Below are positions 20,337 through 31,161 of a stretch of 64,000 bases of DNA, in pieces. Under the pieces are notes generated by a model. The model was not told where the DNA came from. It did no database searches and was given only the letters and a program-made list of their open reading frames with translations. Within the stretch, counting starts at the first letter, position 1, and the number at the start of each line of letters is the position of its first letter. The stretch is from Cephalotus follicularis (Eukaryota > Streptophyta > Magnoliopsida > Oxalidales > Cephalotaceae), in contig BDDD01000898.1 of NCBI GenBank assembly GCA_001972305.1, positions 248,001 through 312,000 of the forward strand. The letters run 5' to 3'. The position numbers and the translations under genes are program-made.

Positions 20337-23300
20337 ATCTTCCACTTGGCCCTCCAGTCATGAGACCTCCAGCCTAAGCATATCGCACTCTAGCACTGCT
20401 CACGGTCTTGGTCAGTGGGTCTGTTAAGTTCGCTTCTCACGCGACTCTCTCTATGGTGACATCTACTCTCATGATGTCTCCTATATTTCTTCAATAACAT
20501 CTCTCTTGAGACGTTATATTCATCTATGATCTCCACGATCAAATGATACCGTTGCTGTATATGTTTGGGGGGTAATGAGACCCGGGTTCCAAGGTTTTTG
20601 CAAAGCCCCATTGTCATCCCTATGCTGCACAACTGGACAACGATGGAAGGAACCTCATAAAGTTCCACAATGAACTTCTGCAGCCAAACCAGCTACCATA
20701 ACCGGCATCACAGATTGCATAATACTTTTATTCTCTGGTGAAGTCTGCATTCCTAGACTACCACAAACTCCTGCCACTCACACAGCACTTCCATTCAGGA
20801 TCAACACATATCCTGAAATGAATTTGTGATCATCCGGATCACAATTGAAACTAGAGTCAACCCAACTCTTACGTCTCAATTTACTATATTCTCCATGTGT
20901 CAAGAAATAATCCTGAGTTTTTCACAGGCATTATATCCTCTTGACTATGTCCCTGTTTATCTTACAGGGACTAGACTGAAATCGACTAGCCAGACCCTTA
21001 GGCACGTTGACATCAGGCTCAGTACAAAGTATGGCAAACATGATGGAGCCTATTGCCGAAGCATAAGGTTGCCTATTCATGCGTGTCCTCTCCTCATAAG
21101 TCTTAGAAGACATCCTCTTGGAAAGGTGAATTCCTTGGCTAATTGGCAGTAAGCCATATATGGAATTCATTCCATACTATTTCAACACTCTGCTGATGTA
21201 CTGGCTTTGGGAAAGTCCAAGCAATCTACTCGATCTACTCTTTAGATCTTCATTCTCTAAAACGTAGAAAGCCTCTCCCAAATCCTTTGTGGAGAAGTTC
21301 TTGCTTAACTGTACTTCAACATACCTATATCATTCTCTATGTGTAGTATGTCTTCTACATACAGAGTCAAGAATGTGATTTCTGGGTTATCCTGTTTCCG
21401 ATAGACATTAGGCTTATCCATATTTTGATAAAATCAAAATGGATATTTCAGCTACGGGATGCTTGCTTAAGGTCATAGACCTTTGGATCTTTCACCGCTT
21501 GTGAAAATGCTCCTCGGATGTAAACCTCTCGGGTTTGGGACATAAAGATGTCCTCTTCAAGATAGTCACTCTTGCAGACTGCCTTCACATCCATTTGTCA
21601 TAGCTCATTATCACAATGAGCGGCAAAAGCAAGAATAATCCTAATGGACTAAAGCATTGCAACTGGTCAGAAAGTTCTCAGTATACAGACCTCTTGTCTT
21701 AGTGTATATCCTTTCGCGACCAATTGCGCTTTAAAAAGGTTTCAACCTTTACCATTAACGCCAATCTTCCTCTTGAAGATTTACTTGCATCTGATAGGAT
21801 TTTAAGCCTTCGGGTGCGTATACCAAGTCCCTCACTTGGTAGGCGTATATGGAGCCGTTTTTGGATTTCATGATCTCTTATCGTGTCCTAGAATTAGTGC
21901 TCTTCACTACTTCCTTGTAGCTGACAGACTCGTCATCACGCTGACGTTAGGTTCGTCAGTGCCTTAATGAGAAAACCTCAATTCTCAGGCGTTGTCGAAA
22001 ACCTTTGCCCGATCTCCTCACTAGAGGAGTGCCTTATACCAAGACTCTATCTCAGATTGGGATCATTTCCCAATTATGTATTTAGAAGAATAAACTTCTA
22101 GTTCCTTATCATCATGTGGGTTTCTACCTGGTGGAAACTCTCTTTGTTTCACCTAACTCCCACTGCTTCCTACAATCAGGTATTCCTTCTCTAGGAATTT
22201 TGCAGTACGCGAAACAAAACCATATTTGTTCACATGGATGGTAGAAGTAATATCGTAAGCCCATCTTAGAAGATTCCACAAACCGGCAACGTCTCAATTG
22301 TGCCTCCAGCTTAGAAGGTTTTCGCCTTCTTATATAAACTGGATAGCCTTAACCCTTAAATGTTTAGGCTGGGTTTCCTCCATGATCATATGATATCCTC
22401 TCGATATCAGAGGGAACGGATTTCAAAGGAATCCGGATTAGGATATGCTCTGCCAACTGCAGTGCATTACCCAGAAAAAGATTTGGAAGATGTATAAAAG
22501 ACATAATGGACCTTACCATTATTTACTTCTAGTCATAAATCCATGATTCTTTCTTAGGATTTTAGACTTGCTTTCCTCTTGAAACACTTACCCAAAATCG
22601 TGATAAAACACCGATGATGGTATTGAAGTAGTCAAAATCTCCATTTGCATTAACCGATATTGGTTCACTACCGTCGGTGTGGACTTAACCTAATATGTCC
22701 ACCATCCTATCTCCTCGCACGGAGAAGGGAGATTTGGTCATCACACCAATCACACATGGTGCATACTTTGGAGAGGACCACACGTCCTGGATGTCCTATA
22801 GACTATCCTTAACCATTGTGTTTTCCTAGCATCTCTAGGATGACCTAATCAACAATGCAATAATAATGAAGGATTTATATCTTTTATTAATTTGTTCCTT
22901 TTGAATTGTTAATATAATGTTATGGTAATTGTATAAGACGTAGATCTCTTAAGTCCACGTGCCTCTTGCACTAACTAGAACATTGAAATGTATAAGACTA
23001 AGAATTTATACAAAAAAGTTGAGCTTCCAGCTCATCTTATACATATATTACATAGAAACAAAATTCCATACAATGTTATTAATATATAGAGATCAAATCT
23101 TTATTACATAACCATTTACAAAAAATATACAATTCATAAACGCCAACTGCATAGGTGTGAATCCTCGATGCATCACCATGGCGCCAGTCCGTAGCTTTGT
23201 CAGCTCTCTCAGCTATCTAGCGTCTCTCAGCAACCTGCAAAGAGTTACAAATGTTAGTCTCACAATCTGAGCCAGCTACTCAAATTGAACTTACATTGTA

Positions 23301-23950
23301 AACTAGATAAAACATCAAAGTACCTAACCATAAGGTATTTCCTGCTTTGGACTATAGGAACAGATTACATCTCTTCCAATTGCCTCAGCTTCCCACGATG
23401 GAAGTAGGAAAACTCCATATAAAACTTTTGATCCTTTCTAGAATGGAATACCTTTGCACTAATTGCCTCTTCCTTGGGCTTTCACCCTTGGAACTTAAAT
23501 TCACTTGATCTATCTCCCCTTGAGATTATTCAAGTAGGAAATTGAGACATCACAGACGATCATGACCTCTCTTGGTCAAAATCCACCTTTACAGTCCTCG
23601 ACTGGGTGCCATACAACTCCTCGAGTTGTGTAAGCATGACACACAAGGTCTGTGAGTGCATAACCCGATCATGCGGAATTGTGGCAACATGCCTACAATT
23701 GATAGGGTACGAGCTCGATAATCTCCGTCCCACCATTAAGCCCCTATGGCCTTGTGATGGTCAGATGCATCGTTCACTAGCTCGGGATTATCTCAGTCAT
23801 GACATGAGCGACTCTCATGCTCGTGAGAATGTTACGCTAAACGCGTTTCCATTCAGTGAAATACAAATGTTCAAGTTTAGGAGTGTTAAACGTGTTTGAT
23901 GTTGGTTTGTGCTGCTTGCCAATTTGAGTATATAATTAAGTATGTGAAAA
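20337..23950 (-). pseudogene. Copia-1 gag-pol remains (fossil)
   Basis: Copia pol is recognisable only near the 3' LTR. Around 20931-21170 (minus strand) are the words QPYASAIGSIMFAILCTEPD and LASRFQSSP, the conserved end of reverse transcriptase and start of RNase H in copia elements. Around 20500-20580 is PPKHIQQRYHLIVEIIDE, the late RNase H motif. The remaining 2.7 kb is expected, from position, to have held gag, protease, integrase and early reverse transcriptase, but I could not identify the domains with confidence. The region is heavily broken. Confidence 0.65.
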
Positions 23951-24132
23951 CTACCAACCTATATGAGGAAAAAGAAAGAGAATATTAACAGATCATTCCA
24001 TTTATGTTATTACCATAATCCTTGGTCTTTTGTAATTATGGCTCCTCCCACTATTCTAATCGTATCCCACACCTCCAATGTGGAACTCGAGAAGCCTCTT
24101 GCCTCCTAGTGGGGATAGAAATCTATCCCACC

Positions 24133-24471
24133 CTATCATGATCTCAGCTTTGGCATGACAAACCACAATAGCGAATAGTTAGGCTTAAATCACCATATTT
24201 ACATCAGGGCCTCTTGCCCAAAATGTAAGATCCGATACAAATTGTGGCCTCCCAGCCCATACAATCCACAGCTTTGGTGTGCCCATAGTATGACCCCTGT
24301 ATAAGTCCAAACCCACAATCCTCAAAGAAATGAACCTGTTTTGACACCCACAAGCTTTGGCTTGTCAGAGTGCCAAAACATGATTATTTCCTTCCAGTGC
24401 ACCTCACACTGAAATTGAACAGAAATGGTCATACGGGGGACCTAAGCTTTGGCAGTGCTATCCCCAATATG
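24133..24471 (-). ncRNA. Copia-1 leader hairpin series
   Basis: Five inverted-repeat hairpins in 340 bp of the leader between primer-binding site and gag, read on the minus strand. Stem arms (plus-strand positions) are 24133-24142/24162-24171, 24199-24204/24223-24228, 24258-24265/24285-24292, 24338-24347/24370-24379 and 24430-24440/24461-24471. Four share the loop core CCAAAGCT followed by T/G, A/T and G. Several mismatches on the plus strand become G.U pairs in the minus-strand RNA, which is the sense RNA of the element. The equivalent loops in Copia-2 read CCCTAGCTGAGG. A role in packaging, dimerisation or translation is inference. Confidence 0.6.
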
Positions 24472-25387
24472 TCCACCCCGTTCAACAAAAATTATGGAAG
24501 GCCAACGACGGGACAGCCTTATGTCCCACCGCTTATGGACTTATTATTTCACATGTTTGGAGGAATTTGGTCTCCTCAAATTTTATATATTACCATGCCA
24601 TTAATTAGATTGATTTTATCTTCTAATCCAATTGAGCGGCTTAGCATGCTTGACGTGTTTGGATTGTTTGCAAAAAAGAAAACATCCATCTCATGCAACA
24701 TATTTCCCACTTAGAAATAAATATGGCGTGGCCAGGGACTAAATCTATGAGTGATCACACATGCCAATGTGACCACTCGATCTCCTAGGTGAACTATTTA
24801 AAACTATTTTATTACAAAATGCACCACGCATACATGGCCTTCACTTGGTCTTGTAACTTCCTTTATCTTCCTCTACAAGCTTCTTTGTTATTCTTCTCTT
24901 CTTTGTTTACAAAAAGAAATTTCTCAAAATACATTTAAAAATAAAGAACAGAATACAAATTGGAGGGAGAGAGAGAATAACACAAATAAGGAATCAATGG
25001 TGCTCGCAGGCAACCAAATTACAGACCAAATAAATGCACAAGTTAACAAAGCAAATTAAACCATCCACAAAAGAAATCAAAATCAAGGTCTAATCCCATA
25101 ACCAGCCATCATGCATAAGACATTTAAAATTTACATCCACTATAGACTTTAAATAAACACAAGTAATTTCAATTTCCGATGGCCAATCAAAATAATTCCA
25201 CAAATGCGTTGACTTTCCAGTAAACCTCCTACTAGATTATTTAAAACCTAGTTTCCTGAAAAATAAAAAAAAAATTATTTTATAAAACAACCATGGGAAG
25301 GGAATTAAACCAGAATTTCGGGTACTTTAATTATTCCAAAATAGCCACCAAAACCGAAATTAAAGTCCAATTGAAATTAAACGGATC

Positions 25388-25400
25388 GCTCTGATACCAC
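25388..25400 (-). other. Copia-1 primer-binding site (tRNA-iMet type)
   Basis: On the minus strand it reads GTGGTATCAGAGC, next to the LTR end. This is the usual copia primer site. Confidence 0.85.
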
Positions 25401-25401
25401 T

Positions 25402-27964
25402 TGTTGGAAACCTGGCAAGGGTTCCCGGTCGATTTGGTTCTAGGACGCAAGGGTGTATAATTTTAATTTTTCAAAAACACCAAGACTGAAAGTCATGGTC
25501 CATACTTACATCTTAGTACCATATTGAAAAGCCTAGGATCTCCGTTTAATTAACAATCGAACTAAAACAAGAACAAGCATGCATAAGAGGTAAACCGAAC
25601 ACACGTCGGTAACAATAAAAGAAAGAGCAAAGCAATCAAACCAACGTTGGAGGCTCCACCACTTTGCCACTACACGCTTGCAGTAGCAAATGCCGGTAAC
25701 CGGTAACACCGCCGGTTTTCGGACAGTCCACGTTTGGTCCGATCTTGACACCACCGGACTCGAAAAAGATTGCTCAACCCGAAACTGGAGGAGACACGCC
25801 CTAAACCGCGCAGGAACACGGCGGCCAGAGGCGGTGACTCACTGAGTTTGGACTCAGTGAGTCTCAGTCAACTCGCCAGTGATAGGCCTTGACATATGAG
25901 GACGCTAACACCCCAAAGAACACATCGATGCCCGAGACTCGGCGAGACTCGGCCAGGAACGCAAAGAACGGCCGGCAGCGAGTCACGGGGTTGACTCGCC
26001 ATTCCTCAACAGCGGCCGCCAAGCCACCAAACGGCTCAGTGCCACCAGCCTGACACACCCAGGCCACAGACTTGTTGTGACTCTGCGCGGAATGCCAAGT
26101 CATAGCAGCCCGATGCATCAACTCGGCAAAGTTGACTCACAATGCAAAACGGACAGAAAACGATCGGAAAACGCAAAAGGAGGATCAAGATGGATAGAAC
26201 CATTGATTGGCTCCACCCATGGTGATCGTCGGTGGTGGAAGAGGCACCAGGAGTAAGCGGCGGCAGAAAACGCGATATGCCGCCAAGGAGAAAAGAGAGG
26301 AGAAGGAAGGAGAAGACGGGGAGGAGAGGGGAGGAGGCTTACCATGGAAGGTCGCACGCCTCTTCCCGGGCACCGGCGCGAAGCGCAGTCGTCTTCTCCG
26401 GCCGAAACGCGACCCTGCGCAGTGACGCGTGAAGCGTCTCTCTCCCTCGGCTAAAGCGCACGCCAGGCATTGGGAGAGAAAAGAAAAAGACACGAGAGAG
26501 AGTGGGAGAGAGTGTGAGAGAGATTAAGTTAAAATTAAAATTTTGACTTTTTGACTTAATTAACATTAAGTCTCTCTCTCGCTCTCATCTTATTTCTCTT
26601 TTCTCCTTCTCTATAATTATAAAGTCTTTTTCAAAATTAAAATATTTCTCCCTTTTATAAATTAAAGACTCTCTCTTTAATTTTGATTTAATAAAATTAA
26701 ATCATGCTCCAGCTTCAAATCTCTTATATATCAAGATGACTATTAGTGGAACGAAAAACAAACCACTAATGTCAAAATAATATATACTAGTTAAAAACTA
26801 GATTTACCACCAAGCGAGCATTTGTGCAGCATGCGTCACTTTTCCAATAATCAGGCAGGACCCGAAAGCCCGGTGGATTTCCGATGCGATGATAAATTTC
26901 TCAGAACATCCCTAAGTTCTGGTACGACTATCTAGCTAATAGCCCCAGTGTGATCTATAATCACCCCCGGATTCGTAGACCAAAAAGTACCACGTCTATC
27001 ATTCGTTAACCGGTTCCCCAGTACTTTATCACTGTCATCGATTTGTGTGCCACGTATCCTTCATCATCTCGGCTCTGACCGCGGATTAGGGTTTGGATAA
27101 ATGTCACCCCTAGGAAAAAACCGCGATAACTATAATTCTATGAACGCACCGAGACTATAGGAGATATCCCCTGAAACCTCTTGTTCCCAATCTCCCAGTA
27201 CCAGGCCGGGAATTTTAGATGTTATAGAGCCTATAACCCTCAACACGGGTGTGAGGATCCCATCTTGCGAACTCGCCCATACATCTCAATGCAGCTCCCA
27301 CAAGGCCCAAAGACAAACCTTTTGCCAGCACGTGCTAGTGCTGGGGAAGGCAGAAATCAAAGCCAAGTAGTTATTACACAACGTATGCCAGCCGCTCAGG
27401 TCTAACGATACAACGTAAATCACATGTGATCTACTAGTCACCTTTGACTAAGCACTACCGTGACAATAGGAACTCTATTGACAGAGGTGTTGACTCTCTA
27501 AATAGATAACCTATGGTGGGTCGGTTCAGTGTCGTGCCTCTGCACGCACCCCGTATCAACTTTAGGGTAAAACCCAAATGGCAATGAGATGATCCATCCT
27601 CCTATACCATTCGAAGCAAGCATAACACGGCAAGTCTTTGCGGTTCATCAATTACCCTAAGAAAGTGAACCTATGACTTGGAACTTTTGTCACAAGGGAG
27701 TAAGGATCTCATTCTCATAACCTCTCAGGCACGAGATCCAACCCTTTACGGACAGGGCGCTATATGTGTATTCTGTTGACATGGTGATCAACTGATCCGT
27801 AGAGATGGTTTGGGATTATACATATAGCAAGATGCCAATCTTTTATTTAAAATACACAATAAAACATGAATGGAACTAAGAATGTACGATTCAAGAGTGT
27901 GTCATATGTCAACAACATATGTCTGCAGCCTTCTCGTGGCTTGCAGGGACACCCTAATCCAACA
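25402..27964 (-). repeat. Copia-1 5' LTR
   Basis: 2563 bp, TGTTGGAAACC to AATCCAACA on the plus strand, with inverted terminal TGTTGGA/TCCAACA. Apart from the insert in its partner it aligns throughout with 17488-20336. Confidence 0.88.
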
Positions 27965-27969
27965 TTATA
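27965..27969. repeat. Target-site duplication TTATA, right copy
   Basis: Matches 17483-17487. Tat-1 antisense ORF sequence resumes after it. Confidence 0.8.
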
Positions 27970-29060
27970 GTCATCCACGGCCTTGTCCTGAGCATCCCAG
28001 AATTCCAAGGAGGCCTTGAAGTCCATTATAGCTCTCTCCACTGCAGCCTTGGTCTAAGCATCCTCAAGTTCATGGAACTTCGCCAGTTTTTCACTACAAG
28101 CCTTCAGGTTATCTTCGAACTCGATGTTGCGTCGAATTGCTGACTCGTTTAGTCTTTTTCTCCATGGCTAGGTCCTTGAGGGCCTGATTCTTCTCGGCAG
28201 TGATAGCCTCTTGGACCCCTAGCACTTCCTCTAGCTGAGTACGAGCTGCGTCCAATGACCTTTTAAGCTCGACATTCTCAGCCCTGAGCTGCTCGTTCAA
28301 GACCTTTTCCTCCTTGGCCTTCTCCAGAAGGAAGCAGACGTCAACCATGGACTAGAAAAAGAAACATGAGGTTAGCAAAGGAGTAAATATTCCTCTAAAA
28401 AGGGGAAATGAAAGGAGTTCTCATACCCTGCAGTTGCTTTGGAAAAGATGGGCCCAAATTTGGCCAATCAACCAGCTCTTCCTCACCTCAACCTCATGAG
28501 GAAAAAGTCCCAGCTTGCTAAGCTCTATGGCCACCCCTGGCAGTTTTAAGTTGACGCCCGAGCTGCCTAGCTCTTGGACGATTTGCCTTATTTTCCCAAA
28601 CTCCTCAAGCGGATCAGGAAACTTTGTATCCAGGGATCCCTCCTCAGTGGACCCATCCCGAGGATCACTTACCTCCTCTATCCTCTGCCTTCTGGAGGGA
28701 TGGGATAAGGGGTTAATGGTGGGCCTCTTGCCAAGCGCAACCTCTGCCCTAGCCACCACGGCCTCTTCGTTCCTTGCCACCTCGGCAACCTCAGCCCTGG
28801 TATCCTCGACCTCTTGCCTTTTAACCTCTTCAGCCCTAGCCCTGGCCTCCTCGGCTTCAATCCGAGCTTGTTCCTCGGCCCTGGTCCTGGCAGCAGCAGC
28901 CTGCTTAGCTGCTCTCTTCTTTGCTGCGGCAGTGGATTTCTCCAGAGCCTTTTTCTTCCTAAGAGCCTGCTACCTCAGCTCCTCGGGATCGGCAGTTCGG
29001 GCATGTATGTGGCCAGCCCTTATGAGGTCCATTGTGGTTTTCCGAGATGCCATTACTACA
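27970..29060 (-). pseudogene. Tat-1 antisense ORF, middle part (fossil)
   Basis: Two recognisable blocks. At about 28430-29053 (minus strand) is a basic, Ala/Glu/Arg-rich stretch with helical character. It ends in GVAIELSKLGLFPHEVEVRK, matching VSQMVFFPMEIQVRK in Tat-2 near 60660-60695. At about 28109-28351 is a coiled-coil stretch, KVLNEQLRAENVELKRSLDA and on. Between them is a roughly 75-bp interval with GT/AG-like ends (near 28352-28426). Tat-2 has a comparable interval at a corresponding place (about 60754-60822), so the antisense transcript may be spliced. The block ends at the Copia-1 insertion, and related sequence resumes at 16698. I do not join the parts. Confidence 0.55.
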
Positions 29061-29273
29061 AGGAATCATGAAGAGATGGTTAGAAGCATATCATAAAACA
29101 AAATGAAACAAAGCAGAAGATGAAATGTTAAAAGGAAAGCTTAATATGGCTCTCTCCTTCGACACTAGCCAAGGATGCAAGTTCATCTCGGGCATCCTGG
29201 TCCCTCTCTCTCCTAATCCCTAAGGGGATCTCTTCTTCCAGCTCCAGGCTAACCCGACGTCCCGGGGACATGC

Positions 29274-30071
29274 TCAACCCAACTCGCCGAAGCGATCCTC
29301 AACGACCACAGAGGTCACCTCCTCGAGCGCCAAGGTAGAGAGTCTCCCCAAGTCGGCCCTTTCATCCCCAGTCAAAATCATCCTCTGGTTAAGATGCACA
29401 GTATTCAAGGTATCGCACCACGAACAGGGCGTGAAGCCGGGGAGATTCTTGACCATGAAATATTTTCCCCTCCAGCTCTTGAGTGACTTGCTATTCTCTG
29501 CCAACAGCCTTTTTTGACCTGCGCGAGACTTGAAGTAGAAGCTACGCTTGTTTGGAGAGGAGTTTAAGATGTGAAATTCCTTGAATATCCCTACGATGGA
29601 TGTCACCCCGGACTCCAAACACCTTACCAAGAAGCCGATGATAAACCCCCAAGACCGAGCCTGGCGCATCGGCAGGTGGATTTGGTAGTGCCGTAGGATG
29701 GTTATGGCGAAGGGTGGTAGAGGAAGCCTTAGTCCATGCTCCACAGCGTCCATGAACACTACAAAGTAACCGAGATTGTTCTCCGTGACCGTATGGGGAT
29801 CATCGGGAATTTCATAATCAAGGCTGCTGGGGAAGGAGTATTCTTTGATTAGCTCCCACACTTTCCTCAGTCGAAGCTTTCTTTGGTCAAAGTGGGTCCT
29901 AAGGACTTGGAGCTCGGCCTCAGTCGAAGTGACGTCTGGGGTGCCCGTAGCAGTGGCTTCCATTTCCACCATGGCATCAAGAGGACGATGGGCCACGGTA
30001 ACCCCTCCCGTCACTCGGGGTATGTCCTCGGGGTTCCTAATAAACCTTTTGGTTTGCTTTGTTCTTGCCAT
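29274..30071 (-). pseudogene. Tat-1 antisense ORF, N-terminal domain (fossil)
   Basis: The probable start is the ATG at 30071 (minus strand), in a good CCATGGC context, giving MARTKQTKRFIRNPEDIPRV. The domain has the words YFVVFMDAVEHGLRLPLPPF, FKEFHILNSSPNKRSFYFKS, KSLKSWRGKYFMVKNLPGF and DLGRLSTLALEEVTSVVVED. The layout (variable head, LRxPLxPF, then KSWRxKYFxVK) resembles the 'putative gypsy-type transposon' family (Transposase_28-like) found in plant Tat elements. Tat-2 at 59.3-60.1 kb has the same layout, roughly 55% identical in the shared parts by eye. The function is unknown; despite the family name I see no transposase catalytic motif. A TTTAAATA box lies about 230 bp upstream on the minus strand (near 30305) and could be its own promoter. 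Confidence 0.68.
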
Positions 30072-30634
30072 GGCGATTTTTGTGAAGAGGAGAGAGAGAG
30101 AGAGACAAAGGAACAGGAGCCTGGAAAAACCTTTGGGCAATCAATCAAAAGGATGTGAAAAAGTCAAGATTACTTGAGATTTTTGGCGATGAAGAAACGA
30201 AGAAAAGATTGAATTTTAAGATCGGAAAAGCAAGGGATTCACAGAGAGTTTAGTGTTTTAGAAAGCAAGAAAGCGTAAAGATGTCCTCATCAAGAGATGG
30301 GGGTATTTAAAGAACCTTGGACTGCACTCAGACCTTTAGATCTCTTTTGATCTTAAGGGTGGAAATCGGTCCGTCATGTCGGGTGCGGGAAACGAAGGGT
30401 TAACGCACAGGAATCGAAAGCACAAGCGTGCAAAACTCTTCAACTTCGGCGTAATGATTATTATTAATTGGAGCGTTTTTTACTTTGTCACATCACATTA
30501 AATGCAATAATTGGGCCAAGCAACTAGGTCCAATTAGAGGCTTGGTCCATTACATCCTCGGATAATAAGCCCTACTCGAAATAAAGCCATGCCACAAATG
30601 GTCTTCCTCTTCTGCCAAGCCCAGAAAATAAATA

Positions 30635-30647
30635 CCATGGGGGCATA
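30635..30647 (+). other. Tat-1 polypurine-tract region
   Basis: CCATGGGGGCATA abuts the 3' LTR. The GGGGG core with a short tail before TGATATGG fits a Tat-type plus-strand primer. The equivalent in Tat-2 reads AGGGGGCATA on the minus strand at 58644-58653. Confidence 0.6.
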
Positions 30648-31156
30648 TGATATGGGAAAAATTCGGTCCATAAAACCTGCCACGTGTCCTCGGGAAAACG
30701 AGACAGGTGTCCACCAGAGACAAAGACACGTGGTCAGGCGTTACCAAACTCAAAGCATCACGCATAATGGCGTATTGGCTCAAAATCCGGTGGAGGATCA
30801 GGGATTTGTCCGAGATCCTCGGCATTTCCTTAGGGGAACACATATCAATTCCGAAAGTCAAGCAGTCAGTTAGAATCATCTCCTATAAATACTAGAATCG
30901 AACATTTTACACGGGTCAACCATTTTTACATACTAAGCACCCTATGATTGCATTCTTCATTGCCTTGTCTAACTTAAGCATCGGAGTGTCCCCAGGAGTA
31001 AACCCTCCTAGACCTACAATCTGTTTGCCTACTTGTGCAGGGAATACAGTCACACCACCATCCTCATTACTTTCTCAGAGTTTTCACAGCATTTCTCTCA
31101 ACAAATCAAAGTCCTACACGTGGGATACTGTTGAGTAGAGGATTTCTGTATCAACA
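30648..31156 (+). repeat. Tat-1 3' LTR
   Basis: 509 bp from TGATATGGG to TATCAACA. It pairs with 515-1024, with about 30 differences by eye. It holds a TATA box at 30884-30891 and the same three CACGTG motifs. Confidence 0.92.
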
Positions 31157-31161
31157 CATAG
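31157..31161. repeat. Target-site duplication CATAG, right copy
   Basis: Matches 510-514. Confidence 0.9.

Larger units (their letters stand above)
17488..27964 (-). mobile_element. Copia-1: degraded Ty1/copia element nested in Tat-1
   Basis: Orientation is minus. The primer-binding site (GTGGTATCAGAGC read on the minus strand, 25388-25400) abuts the right-hand LTR (25402-27964), which is therefore the 5' LTR. The polypurine tract (GGGCCAAGTGGAAGATT on the minus strand) abuts the left-hand LTR (17488-20336). The 5-kb interior is strongly degraded, but copia pol is still recognisable near the 3' LTR. Its leader and polypurine tract resemble those of Copia-2, so the two belong to related families. 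The target duplication is TTATA. It lies inside the antisense ORF block of Tat-1. It is broken throughout. Confidence 0.85.
515..31156 (+). mobile_element. Tat-1: Ty3/gypsy Tat-lineage element with two nested elements
   Basis: The element runs from the 5' LTR (515-1024) to the 3' LTR (30648-31156) and is flanked by CATAG on both sides. In order it holds a primer-binding site, gag, protease, reverse transcriptase, RNase H, a second archaeal-type RNase H, a non-coding spacer, an antisense ORF block and a polypurine tract. The second RNase H and the antisense ORFs near the 3' LTR are hallmarks of the plant Tat lineage (the Retand/Ogre group). I did not recognise an integrase. Two younger elements are inserted (5069-15177 and 17488-27964), so the element's own sequence is roughly 9 kb. 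It is broken in many places. I count about 30 differences between the roughly 510-bp LTRs (near 6%). At a commonly used plant rate of about 1.3e-8 substitutions per site per year, that suggests an insertion of the order of 2 million years old. Confidence 0.88.

Noticed and set aside
29274-30140. Longer N-terminal start at 30140 with a signal-peptide-like head
   Set aside because: The ATG at 30071 has the better context (CCATGGC), and the extra 23 residues have no counterpart in Tat-2, so the shorter start is preferred.
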